64,000 bases of DNA from Aliiroseovarius lamellibrachiae (GCF_018599245.1 NZ_JAHEVJ010000007.1:1-64000), one strand, 5' to 3'. Positions 1-7,655 are shown, counted from the first letter of the stretch. Translations and numbers: made by a program. Notes: generated from the sequence alone by a model not told the origin.

Positions 1-133
1 ATGTCCTCCATATGGTGCTCTATATGTCCTACCAACGCCGCCTCCATTCCAAATCTACACGTGGAAACGGACTCGCAGATCAGCTTGTCGTCTGGAAGGT
101 GGGGGCAGCGCACCGCTTACGATAGATCCGCAT
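1..133. other. Unassigned left edge
   Basis: No gene can be assigned here. One plus-strand frame is open from the window edge to a stop at about 123 and could be the tail of a gene that begins outside the window, but it is only about 40 codons and I do not recognise it. It ends just before the 39-bp repeat that opens the IS fragment. Confidence 0.3.
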
Positions 134-172
134 CTGTCTGACGTCAGCGCCTATGGGTCCAAATAGGGCGAT
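134..172 (+). repeat. 39-bp inverted repeat, left copy
   Basis: This 39-bp segment is repeated without a mismatch, in inverted orientation, at 2658-2696. It lies about 50 bp upstream of a broken IS3-family orfA, starts near a TG dinucleotide, and is where an IS3-type terminal repeat would be expected. I infer that it is an insertion-sequence end. The perfect identity is seen directly; the assignment to an IS end is inference. Confidence 0.75.
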
Positions 173-220
173 TTGCTAAGAGAGGGTTTGTTGCTCATCG
201 TAGCCACTGAGGAGTGGACG

Positions 221-379
221 ATGAGAAAGACAACGAAGAGCCCTGGCGAGAAGATCGTCAAAGACATCAAGCGCGCCACGCGCAAACATTATTCATCTGA
301 AGAGAAGATTAGGATCGTGCTGGATGGGCTGCGCGGCGAAGACAGCATTGCGGTCATTAGCTGCAACTGCAAAATCTGA
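221..379 (+). pseudogene. IS3-family transposase orfA fragment
   Basis: The reading frame starting at ATG 221 (GAGG eight bases upstream) has the N-terminal signature of IS3-family OrfA, the small helix-turn-helix protein that partners the DDE transposase: a Lys/Arg-rich start, then 'YSSEEKIRIVLDGLRGEDSIA' cut to its recognisable core 'SSEEKIRIVLDGLRGED'. Family members normally continue for about 40-50 more residues with a Cys-containing helix and leucine zipper. Here the similarity stops after about codon 43 and the frame runs into unrelated sequence, ending at 379. No orfB is present. This is a non-functional relic of an IS element whose left end is the 39-bp repeat at 134-172. Confidence 0.75.
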
Positions 380-453
380 TGCTTGGCGAATTTACAGAGT
401 GCGGACGAAGCGGGCATCTGCGAGCGTAAAAGAAATGCCGTTCGACCGAAGTG

Positions 454-843
454 TCAGGTAAACATTTCCATGAATTCAATAGCGGCTTCAATGTTGTCGG
501 CCATCATGATTGGGTCTGGACCCGGTTTTTTCATTTCCTCTATGAAGTCATCCACCAAGTAAGTTGTGCGATGCATCTGGAGAAATGTGCAAGTTATACT
601 TCCCAAAAACAGTCGATTAGGTCCTGAAATCTTCTGATAAGCGTCAAGTAAAGTATCGCCAGCAAACTGGGTATCGCAATGATAAATCGCCGACAAAACT
701 ACATTTATTATTTCCTGGACGTCCAGTTCCCGCCCAAAATCCCTGAAATCGAAAAAGGCTTGGGTCCTTTCTAGCCTTCCCCTACACGCGGGTAATTCGC
801 ACCCCGTGCCTTCGACGTGTTTCGAATTTTCATTGGGGTGAGG
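454..843 (-). other. Open frame of unknown origin, probable gene remnant
   Basis: The minus strand is open for about 130 codons between a TAA near 844 and the stop at 454. No ATG start with a ribosome-binding site is visible; the only late start candidate is a TTG at 696, which would give 80 residues. The translation is soluble-looking, mixed hydrophobic and charged, without a motif I can name. The surrounding DNA is more AT-rich than the rest of the window and is bracketed by IS debris, so a decayed fragment of a transferred gene is the simplest reading. Confidence 0.25.
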
Positions 844-1156
844 TTAGGGTTGATATTGTTGTTCTATTTGCCGTCACCTTCAACATTGGCAGTTGGCTGC
901 CATCCATATTCCACTTTTTTTATCTCCGTATCCTTGTTCCTCATCTTATTAGTTGCCTCGATGTCAATTTTTTAACTTTTCAATCTGCCGGATAGCCATA
1001 ATCACGTGGGATTTTGAAATCCACCCAAAGCTGAGATCAGTTATTCTACGGGGGCGGAAAATAAATCCATTTATACGGGTATCCATACTTTTGAGACCCT
1101 TGAAAATTGATATAAATATGTAAAGAGTGCGTTAATAATTAATCGATGGAGCTATT
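844..1156. other. AT-rich spacer without recognisable gene
   Basis: This stretch is visibly richer in A and T than the flanking genome and carries no credible reading frame, tRNA or repeat. It presumably includes the promoter of the acyltransferase gene starting at 1157. A short GGAG sits at 1148-1151 as the ribosome-binding site for that gene. Confidence 0.5.
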
Positions 1157-1732
1157 GTGACCAATTCGCATTCCGCCCAACCCGACCCCGAAACTTCCCC
1201 CGAAATTGATCCTGAGGTTCTGAAAAAGATTGCCACCTTGCGTGCGCAGGTGCGCGAAAGCTTTGGCAAAGTGGTCATGGCGATGATGGCCCTGCCGCGT
1301 TATCGTCATCAAACACTGGCGGATTTGCAGCATATTGTATTGGACCCGCTGATCCGTGACCGCTTGGCGATTGCCTATCCGGCGGCGAAAGAACGTACCG
1401 AGTTGACCGACATTACCGGGCTCGCGATTTGGGCGAGTGTGTCGGAAGAGGTCGATGCCAAGATTCGCGAACAGATTCGCAATGGGGTCTGGCCGCTGCG
1501 CTTGAAATCCGAGGATTGGACCAGCGGCGAGATCAACTGGTTGATTGACGTGATTGCCCCAGACCAGAAAACCACCGCCAGCGTGATCGGTAATTTCAAA
1601 CAGGTGGTCAAGACCGGCGACCTGCGCCTGCACCCAATCATTGGTCGTCTGGTGGACAAAGAGACGCTGGAGAAGATGGGGGCTGCTCAAGTCAATGCCA
1701 CCACCGAGGCTCAAGAGCCTGAGGACGCCTGA
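1157..1732 (+). CDS. Toxin-activating lysine acyltransferase (HlyC family)
   Basis: The 191-residue product resembles the RTX toxin acyltransferases (HlyC/ApxC), cytosolic enzymes that move a fatty acyl chain from acyl-ACP to lysines of a protoxin before type I secretion. The family pattern is clear. A 'VMAMMALPRYRHQTLADL' segment places His51 at the position of HlyC His23, a central 'GLAIWASVSEEVD' segment follows, and 'DWTSGEINWLIDVIAP' places Asp131 at the position of HlyC Asp92. An N-terminal extension of about 30 polar residues precedes the domain. The start is GTG at 1157 with GGAG five bases upstream. No RTX structural gene or ABC exporter lies nearby. A truncated gene at 2577 may be what remains of its substrate. 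Family assignment is firm; the substrate is unknown. Confidence 0.85.
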   Translation: MTNSHSAQPDPETSPEIDPEVLKKIATLRAQVRESFGKVVMAMMALPRYRHQTLADLQHIVLDPLIRDRLAIAYPAAKERTELTDITGLAIWASVSEEVDAKIREQIRNGVWPLRLKSEDWTSGEINWLIDVIAPDQKTTASVIGNFKQVVKTGDLRLHPIIGRLVDKETLEKMGAAQVNATTEAQEPEDA

Positions 1733-1738
1733 ACTTCC

Positions 1739-1763
1739 CCACCGGTCCCATTAGGGCCGGTGG
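1739..1763 (+). terminator. Hairpin after acyltransferase gene
   Basis: A 7-bp perfect stem, CCACCGG/CCGGTGG, with an 11-base loop begins seven bases after the acyltransferase stop codon. No run of T follows, so it may be a weak or Rho-assisted terminator or an mRNA-stabilising structure. Confidence 0.45.
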
Positions 1764-1905
1764 CATTACTGTAAGATATTTAACCAATGAGTTTGCCATG
1801 TGCATTGTCCCGTCTGTGATGCCCGCCCCCCCCCCACCAAGCACCAATAGCCGCGTGTCCCGGCGCGCCCTTGCGTAACTCTCACCCCAACAAAAGAGTG
1901 CCCGC

Positions 1906-2577
1906 ATGAAACGCTTTTCCCAACTACTCCTCATCTGCCTGACCGGACTTGTTGCCTATTTCATCTGGGATCAGTTTTTCCCCGCGAAAGGAGCGTGGCA
2001 CCAGAAACTGACCGTGGAGATTGAAACCCCAACCGGTCCGATCGCCGCCACGAACGTGGTGGGGGTTAAATTTCGCGGCAACATCAAGTTCTGGGGATCT
2101 ATGGACCATTCGCGCTCCAGACTGGAGGGGGAAGCGATCTATGTGAATTTGGATGGTAAGCCCCTGTTTGTTCTGCTGGGCGGGGCCGGGGATCTATTGT
2201 TTTGGACGCTGAAGCGCACCCAGAATGACATAGGCGCGTATTCTCAAAGCATCCGCCGGATCAAACGCCAGACCAGCCCAATTGTGGTCCCGCGCAAACT
2301 GTGGCCTGCGATGGTGACGTTTGGGGATGTGAACGACCCGAGCAGCGTGCAGGCGGTGAACCCCAACGACCTGTCCGCAACCTTTGGCCCGGGGTATGCA
2401 ATTACCGGAGTGACGGTGCAATCCACCGATGAACCGGTGACCGAAGGCGTGGTGGAACAGGTGTTGGGGTGGTTGGGGCCGTACCCGGAACTTCCAGTAT
2501 TGCCAGAAATAGACCCCTATGACTTTTCATTTGCAGCAAAGCTACGGCAAGGCCAATTTATTAGGAGGCCAAACTAA
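1906..2577 (+). CDS. Membrane-anchored hypothetical protein
   Basis: The 223-residue product starts with a hydrophobic segment (about residues 5-22, after Lys-Arg at 2-3) that would act as an uncleaved anchor or signal peptide, placing the rest in the periplasm. The remainder is rich in beta-forming residues, with a 'FGDVNDPSSVQAV' stretch around residue 140. I do not recognise a named domain. Its stop codon overlaps the start of the next frame (TAATG at 2575-2579), and a GGAGG at 2564-2568 serves that next start, so the two genes were an operon. Together with the acyltransferase upstream this looks like the remains of a three-gene unit, but its function is unknown. Confidence 0.6.
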   Translation: MKRFSQLLLICLTGLVAYFIWDQFFPAKGAWHQKLTVEIETPTGPIAATNVVGVKFRGNIKFWGSMDHSRSRLEGEAIYVNLDGKPLFVLLGGAGDLLFWTLKRTQNDIGAYSQSIRRIKRQTSPIVVPRKLWPAMVTFGDVNDPSSVQAVNPNDLSATFGPGYAITGVTVQSTDEPVTEGVVEQVLGWLGPYPELPVLPEIDPYDFSFAAKLRQGQFIRRPN

Positions 2578-2780
2578 TGGTTGATCACACAATTTCAAAA
2601 GACTTGTTTCTCTCAATCCTCGCCATGGATGCATATAATCGTGGTTACGGTGCAGGTATCGCCCTATTTGGACCCATAGGCGCTGACGTCAGACAGTCTG
2701 TTTGCAAGCTAATCCAAATCTCTGCCCGAGACTCGACAGAACGAAATTCCACCGGAACCCGCCGACGCAAACACCATTGA
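2577..2780 (+). pseudogene. Truncated gene, N-terminus only, possible RTX/lipase-like protein
   Basis: The first ~27 codons (to 2657) encode a start I have seen in Rhodobacterales secreted proteins, 'KDLFLSILAMDAYNRGYGAG'. From memory, that N-terminus belongs to long hydrolase- or RTX-type proteins; I cannot confirm this here. The native sequence ends at 2657, where the 39-bp repeat begins. The frame then crosses the repeat and antisense integrase sequence before stopping at 2780, so the listed 67-residue product is a chimera. It was translationally coupled to the upstream gene by a TAATG overlap. If the RTX link is right, this is the lost substrate of the acyltransferase at 1157. Confidence 0.55.
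2658..2696 (-). repeat. 39-bp inverted repeat, right copy
   Basis: This is the exact reverse complement of 134-172. On its left it cuts off the gene starting at 2577, and on its right it cuts off an integrase gene on the other strand. Both neighbours therefore lost sequence at this element, as expected if an IS inserted and was later deleted with adjoining DNA. Confidence 0.75.
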
Positions 2781-2803
2781 TTTCCGCGTTTCATCACAGA
2801 CAT
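2697..2803 (-). pseudogene. Tyrosine integrase relic, N-terminus
   Basis: The minus-strand frame from ATG 2803 reads a start typical of phage/island tyrosine recombinases with a DUF6538-like N-terminus: 'VMKRGNQWCLRRRVP', then 'EIWISLQTD'. This segment normally leads into the SAM-like core-binding domain and a catalytic domain of about 300 more residues. Here it ends after about 36 codons at the 39-bp repeat. The gene begins some 150 bp from tRNA-Ser and would have read away from it, the usual arrangement for an element integrated at the tRNA. It cannot be functional. Confidence 0.7.
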
Positions 2804-2948
2804 AACGCACCCCCAAACCGATCCGCTGTGTAGCAGATTGTGTAGCAATTTTGGGGTGTGGAAATGGCCCGAATGGCATACAAACACCCCGTTTGGGGTT
2901 TAAATATGCCAAAAGATTGGGTTTTCAAGCATGCTCGATAAGTGTTCA

Positions 2949-3038
2949 TGGCGGAGAGACAGGGATTCGAACCCTGGGTGGGCTTGCACCCACAACGGTT
3001 TTCGAGACCGCCCCGTTCGACCACTCCGGCACCTCTCC
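2949..3038 (-). tRNA. tRNA-Ser (anticodon CGA)
   Basis: On the minus strand the acceptor arm GGAGAGG/CTCTCC closes a serine-type tRNA with a long variable arm (GTGGGTGCAAGCCCAC), T-loop GTTCGAATC and the anticodon loop CTCGAAA between the stem strands GCGGT and ACCGT. The anticodon CGA reads UCG. The CCA end is encoded at 2949-2951. An integrase relic lies just beyond the 3' end, so this gene has probably served as an integration site. Confidence 0.95.
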
Positions 3039-3205
3039 ACTGGAGGGCGGAATAAATTGCTGGGGCGCGAGTTGCAACCCTAAATATTAGCAAAACTGTG
3101 GGGATGCGCGGAAATGTGACGTCTTTTCGCCGGGGGGACGCTTGCCCATGGGCAGATGTCGGTCTAGGCTTTGGTAAATGTCTTGTGCCAATTGGAGGCA
3201 ACATA

Positions 3206-4033
3206 ATGGTTTTGCGTCATATTTTCGGTTTTTTGGTTCTTATTTGGTCGATATCCGGCTTTGCGTCCGCGCAAGGTGCAGAGCCTGAAAAAATCCGAAA
3301 TTTCCTCACCGTGACTGGTTTTGATGTGGCGATCGCGTCAATCCAGCAGGGGGCAATGGCGGGGCCTGCGTTGGCGGGCGATGCACCAGATCAGTTTAGC
3401 CGCGAATGGGTGCGTTTGGCTGAAACTGTGTTTGAGCCGGACCAGATGGTAGATGACGCGATCGAGATGCTTGGCGCTGTGATGCCTGTGGCCTTGCTTG
3501 ATCATGGCATGGCGTTTTACGGCAGCGATTTGGGCCAGCATATTGTGGCAATCGAAAATGAAACCCATATGGAAGACGGAGATGCAAAACAGGCGGCGGG
3601 CGAAAAGCTGATCACGCGGTTGATCGAAGAGAACAGCCCGCGCATGGATGTGTTTCGTGCCATGTCAAAGGCGATTGGCAGTGTGGATGTGGCGATCCGC
3701 TCGATCGTTGAAATCCAGGTGCGTTATCTGATGGCGGCCTCGGCGGCGGGGGCGTCGGATCTGGATCTGGACGAGACCGACCTGCGCGCGATGCTGATGT
3801 CGCAACAAGATGAGATGCGCCGAAATATCGAAGTAAATGGCATGGTCGCCAATGCCTATGCCTATCGCACGCTGAGCGACCAAGAGCTGATTGATTATCT
3901 ATCGGCGCTGCAAGATCCTGAAATGAAACAGGTTTATGAGGTTTTGAACGCGGTGCAATACGAAATTATGGCGGATCGCTATGAAAAACTGGCCAGCCGT
4001 CTGGCGGGGCTTGCACCGGAGACAGAGCTGTAA
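3206..4033 (+). CDS. DUF2059 secreted protein (first of pair)
   Basis: The ATG at 3206 follows a GGAGG at 3194-3198 and gives 275 residues with a signal peptide (hydrophobic stretch about residues 6-18, cleavage likely after 'ASA'). The mature part is all-alpha and ends in a DUF2059-like segment ('LSDQELIDYLSALQDPEM', then a short helix). The domain's function is unknown; proteins with it are exported and often about this size. The stop overlaps the start of the next gene (TAATG at 4031-4035), which encodes a second protein of the same type. An in-frame GTG at 3098 would add 36 residues but has no ribosome-binding site and would hide the signal peptide. Confidence 0.75.
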   Translation: MVLRHIFGFLVLIWSISGFASAQGAEPEKIRNFLTVTGFDVAIASIQQGAMAGPALAGDAPDQFSREWVRLAETVFEPDQMVDDAIEMLGAVMPVALLDHGMAFYGSDLGQHIVAIENETHMEDGDAKQAAGEKLITRLIEENSPRMDVFRAMSKAIGSVDVAIRSIVEIQVRYLMAASAAGASDLDLDETDLRAMLMSQQDEMRRNIEVNGMVANAYAYRTLSDQELIDYLSALQDPEMKQVYEVLNAVQYEIMADRYEKLASRLAGLAPETEL

Positions 4034-4896
4034 TGGGATGTGCAAAGGCACCTTTGCAGCGGGGGATGCGCCTTTGGGGTGTTGCGGGGATCTGCGCGAT
4101 TTTGATCGCCTTTGTGGCGCCCGCCCGCGCGGATGATGCCGCGCAAATGGCCCGACTTTGGGCCGCACTTCGCATGGAAGATAGCCTGTCGATCATGCAC
4201 CGCGAAGGACGCGAACATGCGCTGAACTCGGCCGAGGCGTTGACCGGGCAGGCGGCAAATGACAGTTGGCGGGGCATTGTTGAGCGGATTTATGACCCCG
4301 AGCCTCTGCGCGCGCTGGTTTATGACGCGATGCAAGAGGCTTTGGTCGGGCGCGATATGTCCGAGATGGTCCGCTACTACGAAAGTCCGCAGGGGGCACG
4401 GGTGATTGCGCTCGAGATTTCTGCGCGCGAGGCCTATTTGTCGCCCGGTGTCGAAGAGGCGGCGCGCGAGGCGTGGAATTGGGGCGCAAAGGATGGTGAG
4501 CGGGCCGATCTGATCCGGAAATTTGTGAACGACGGTGATCTGGTGGAACGCAATGTGGCCGGCGCGCTCAATAGCAATGTCGCCTTTCTGACAGCCTTTG
4601 CCGCGGCCTCTCCAAAAGAGTATGAGGTGCTGGATGAACGCGCCATTCTGGCTGAGGTCATGGGCGAAGAGGCGCAGATCCGCGTGGACACGACCGAATG
4701 GCTGTTTGGCTATTTGTCGCTTGCCTATGCGCCCTTGTCGGACGCCGAATTACAGCGTTTGGTCACCCTTTCGGCAAGCCCGGCAGGGCGTGCGTTGAAC
4801 GCCGCTTTGTTCCACGGGTTTCATCCGATGTATCAAGAGGTTGCACGCGGGTTGGGGCAGGCCGCAGGACAGGCGCAATCCCAGCAAGAGCTGTAA
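4033..4896 (+). CDS. DUF2059 secreted protein (second of pair)
   Basis: The 287-residue product starts with a basic region and a hydrophobic segment (about residues 14-30) ending in 'PARA', a good signal-peptidase site. The mature protein is helical and contains two related segments, one near residue 115 ('MVRYYESPQGARVIALE') and one near 240 ('ELQRLVTLSASPAGRALN'), each of the DUF2059 type. It is co-translated with the gene upstream by a 1-base overlap. The pair looks like an old tandem duplication with strong divergence. No enzymatic motif is visible, and the role in the periplasm is unknown. It converges with the agmatinase-family gene only 18 bp away. Confidence 0.75.
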   Translation: MGCAKAPLQRGMRLWGVAGICAILIAFVAPARADDAAQMARLWAALRMEDSLSIMHREGREHALNSAEALTGQAANDSWRGIVERIYDPEPLRALVYDAMQEALVGRDMSEMVRYYESPQGARVIALEISAREAYLSPGVEEAAREAWNWGAKDGERADLIRKFVNDGDLVERNVAGALNSNVAFLTAFAAASPKEYEVLDERAILAEVMGEEAQIRVDTTEWLFGYLSLAYAPLSDAELQRLVTLSASPAGRALNAALFHGFHPMYQEVARGLGQAAGQAQSQQEL

Positions 4897-4914
4897 GACC
4901 GCGCCTGGCAATGT

Positions 4915-5868
4915 TCACGTTCGGGCGTGGAAAATGAACCCAAGTGTATTGAGCAAAAGCTGTGCCGCCAGCACGGATGTGGACTGGCCCGCGTCGTATT
5001 CGGGCGCCACTTCGACCAGATCAAGGCCCACCACCTCATGCCGTTTTGCAATGCCCTGCATCAGTTCCAGCACCTCGTAATACATAAAGCCCCCATGGCT
5101 GGGTGTGCCGGTGCCGGGCGCAATTGACGGGCAAAACCCATCAATATCAATGGTGATGTAAATGCGCGCGTCTTTGGGAATGCGGTCCAAAACAGCCTCT
5201 GTGCCCAGTTTCCTGATTTGGCGCACTGACAGAATGTCTGACCCCATCGCGCGCGCCGCGTCATAGCCGTCTTTGGCGGTGGAGCTGACGTTGCGAATGC
5301 CAAGTTGGGTCTGCCCGGTCACATACTCCTTATCCGCGGCCCGGCGCATGCAATTGCCATGCCCATTGCGCACCCCGTGACGCTCGTCCACAAAATCCAG
5401 ATGCGCGTCGATTTGCACCACATGAATATCTCCGCGCCCCTCATAGGCATTGATGCAGGGAATGGTGATGGAATGATCGCCGCCGATGGTCACAGGAAGC
5501 GCGCCCGCATCCAAAATTGCGCGCACCCCCGCCTCGATATTCTCGTGGCTTTTCTCGGTGTTGGTGTGGATGATATCGGCATCGCCAATGTCCACGATCC
5601 GCACCTCTTCGCCCAGATATGTTGCGTCATCTTCGTGATCATAGGCCCCCGCGTGTCCAAAGGAAAACAGGGTGGAGGCTTCGCGAATGGCGCGCGGGCC
5701 AAAGCGTGCGCCCGGGCGAAATTGCGTGCCAAAATCAAAAGGCGCACCCAGAATGGCGACATCCGCGTCAATGGATCCCCAATCCTCGACATAGGGCTTT
5801 TTGCCAAAGGTTGCGATGCCCACAAAAGGCAGGTTCAATCGTCCGGTTTCATAGCCGCCAGCGCTCAT
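4915..5868 (-). CDS. speB: Agmatinase-family ureohydrolase
   Basis: The 317-residue protein belongs to the arginase/agmatinase family, dinuclear manganese hydrolases that cleave a guanidino group to release urea. The metal-binding motifs are intact: GGDHS at 129-133, DAHLD at 154-158, and 'TIDIDGFCPSIAPGTGTP' in the C-terminal third, where DID supplies the last ligands. The length is normal. The 'GHGN' after the second motif is a variable substrate-loop position. Agmatine is the default guess, but guanidinobutyrate or another guanidino acid is equally possible. It stands alone, divergent from the channel gene at 6004. The gene symbol is a family label, not a proven activity. Confidence 0.8.
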   Translation of the reverse strand: MSAGGYETGRLNLPFVGIATFGKKPYVEDWGSIDADVAILGAPFDFGTQFRPGARFGPRAIREASTLFSFGHAGAYDHEDDATYLGEEVRIVDIGDADIIHTNTEKSHENIEAGVRAILDAGALPVTIGGDHSITIPCINAYEGRGDIHVVQIDAHLDFVDERHGVRNGHGNCMRRAADKEYVTGQTQLGIRNVSSTAKDGYDAARAMGSDILSVRQIRKLGTEAVLDRIPKDARIYITIDIDGFCPSIAPGTGTPSHGGFMYYEVLELMQGIAKRHEVVGLDLVEVAPEYDAGQSTSVLAAQLLLNTLGFIFHART

Positions 5869-6003
5869 TCATCGCTCCTTTATGCGTTTTATTGACATGC
5901 GGCAGCGTTGCCGTGATGCGGCAAAAAGGCAAGCCTTGTGTTTGCCTCTTTTCATCAAATTCTACCGTGGTTAGACCTGTGGGACGAGTGAGAGGGATAG
6001 CCC

Positions 6004-7050
6004 ATGCCAAATACGCCAAACGCGCCGCAAGATCCGACCAAAACACCCGGTCCGAAAAAGGCCCCGTATTTTCCGCCCCCCAAACCGATCCCGCCAAAAG
6101 CAGGACTGTTTCGGCGCACGCCCCCGGCGATGTTTCCGCCGATCTTTGGTCTGTTTGGATTAGGTCTGGCTTGGCGTCGGGCCGCTGAAAGCTTTGGGGC
6201 GCCGGGTACCTTTGGCGAAATGATCCTTGGGGCCACCACGCTGTTGTTTTTGTTTGCGGTGGCAAGCTATCTGGTGAAATTTTTCCGTCGCCCAGGTGTG
6301 TTTGTTGAGGATTTGCGCGTGCTTCCGGGGCGTGCTGGCCTGGCAACTATGGGTCTTGCAGGATATTTGATGGCGGCTGTTTTTGTCATCTATTCACCCG
6401 GCGTGGCGTTGGTGATCCTGTGCTTGGCAGGCGCATGGCATTTGGCCGTGGCCTTGACCGTGATCCGAATTCTCATTGCCTCAGCCCCGGAAGGGCGCGC
6501 CGTCACGCCCGTGTGGCACCTGACCTTTGTGGGCTTTATCGTCGGGCCGATTGCGGCCCTTCCGCTTGGGTTTCACGGCTATTCCATGGTGATCTGTTGG
6601 GTCACAATGGCCATTGCGGCGGGGATTTATATTGCCAGCGCGCTTGCGTTTGCCAAAAAGACGGTGCCTGCGCCCTTGCGGCCCTTGTTGGCAATCCATT
6701 TGGCCCCCGCAAGCCTGTTGGGCTTTGTGGCTTACTTGATGGGCATGACGCAATTGGGCTTTACCTTGGCGCTGTTCTCAATCGCGATTTTTGCCGCGCT
6801 TCTGATATCGGCCCGCTGGTTGACCGTGGATGGGTTCAGCCCGCTTTGGGGCGCCTTCACCTTTCCCTTGATGGCCTTTTCCACCCTGATGCAGGTCACT
6901 TATCTTGCCGGTAACGGCGAGGTGTTTCGCATCCTCGGTGGGTTAAGTCTTGTGATGGGCTCGCTGATCATTCCTCCCATCGCCTTTAAGGTTCTGAAGC
7001 TTTGGGCAAAAGGCGTGCTTGCGGTCAAAACCAACGCCGCACAGGCCTGA
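6004..7050 (+). CDS. SLAC1/TehA-type anion channel family protein
   Basis: The 348-residue product has a proline-rich, positively charged cytoplasmic N-terminus (about 45 residues) followed by about ten hydrophobic segments. That is the fold of the TDT/SLAC1 family (TehA, plant SLAC1), which form trimeric anion channels or dicarboxylate exporters in the inner membrane. Often annotated as tellurite resistance, these proteins rarely have a proven link to tellurite. The start at 6004 follows a purine-rich GAGAGGG. It is monocistronic and ends in front of an intergenic repeat. A second family member occurs at 41603 in this window. Confidence 0.7.
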   Translation: MPNTPNAPQDPTKTPGPKKAPYFPPPKPIPPKAGLFRRTPPAMFPPIFGLFGLGLAWRRAAESFGAPGTFGEMILGATTLLFLFAVASYLVKFFRRPGVFVEDLRVLPGRAGLATMGLAGYLMAAVFVIYSPGVALVILCLAGAWHLAVALTVIRILIASAPEGRAVTPVWHLTFVGFIVGPIAALPLGFHGYSMVICWVTMAIAAGIYIASALAFAKKTVPAPLRPLLAIHLAPASLLGFVAYLMGMTQLGFTLALFSIAIFAALLISARWLTVDGFSPLWGAFTFPLMAFSTLMQVTYLAGNGEVFRILGGLSLVMGSLIIPPIAFKVLKLWAKGVLAVKTNAAQA

Positions 7051-7084
7051 CACTGAAAGCTTTCCACACAGGCGCGCCCGCCCC

Positions 7085-7123
7085 TTTTTCTTGCCAAAAA
7101 TACCTTCGCCGAAGGCAAAAAGG
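7085..7123. repeat. Rhodobacteraceae-type intergenic repeat, copy 1
   Basis: A short palindromic block, TACCTTCGCCGAAGG next to TTGCCAAAAA, sits just after the channel gene. Read on the minus strand it is GCCTTCGGCGAAGGTATTTT followed by TGGCAAG. The same layout (GCCTCCGGCGGGGATATTT) occurs at 26345-26376. I recall this pattern as a common intergenic element in Rhodobacteraceae, where it often sits behind genes and may terminate transcription. Confidence 0.6.
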
Positions 7124-7142
7124 TAAACCGCAACGCCGACAG

Positions 7143-7502
7143 CTAGGGTGTCGGCTCAAAAGGGGGCAGGGTGGCCTGTAATTTTTTGGTCAGCCCGGCG
7201 CGGATAATGCGGTAAGATGTCTCAATCCGGTGGCGTACCTCGTCGTCACCCGCGGTCGACGGCACGCGCACCCATGAGGCATGGCAATAGGGCGCTTTCA
7301 CCCCGACACCGGCCTCTTTCAACATATCCGCCGTGGCCACATCCGCACATTTCACCGACACACCATCCGCGTCCACCGACATCATCGCAAACACTTTGCC
7401 GCCGATTTTCCAGACATCAATATCGTCGGAATTCTGGCTGAACGGGTGGGTCAATTCCGCCCCCGGCAGTCCGGCACAAACCGCGCGCGCAAACCCATTC
7501 AT
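7143..7502 (-). CDS. MmcQ/YjbR family protein
   Basis: The 119-residue protein matches the MmcQ/YjbR family, small single-domain proteins with a 'double-wing'/CyaY-like fold. Diagnostic features are 'GAELTHPFSQNSDDIDVWKIGGKVFAMM' (shown here as its core, 'DVWKIGGKVFAMM', residues 29-41), a central 'KCADVATADML' and a late 'YCHASWVRVP' segment followed by a helix with 'SYRIIRAGLTKK'. The family is sometimes called DNA-binding, but function is not established. Length is typical. It is monocistronic. Confidence 0.8.
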   Translation of the reverse strand: MNGFARAVCAGLPGAELTHPFSQNSDDIDVWKIGGKVFAMMSVDADGVSVKCADVATADMLKEAGVGVKAPYCHASWVRVPSTAGDDEVRHRIETSYRIIRAGLTKKLQATLPPFEPTP

Positions 7503-7605
7503 GCTGATATCCCATCTTGTTTCGCAATTCTTTTCCTGCTAGCAGTATGCCCATGAAACACATGAGCACCATCATTATTTGTTGCATTACTCGCTGAGAA
7601 TTTCA

Positions 7606-7655
7606 GGCGGGTCGTTTCTTCATTTCCAAACAGTCAGGAAGACGCTAAACCCGCC
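7606..7655 (+). other. Long hairpin upstream of cysS
   Basis: GGCGGGT (7606-7612) pairs with ACCCGCC (7649-7655), and inside it CGT/ACG and CTTC/GAAG can extend the helix. No T-run follows. It lies 65 bp before the cysS start and could be a structured leader or a remnant of an upstream transcript. I see no known riboswitch. Confidence 0.35.
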
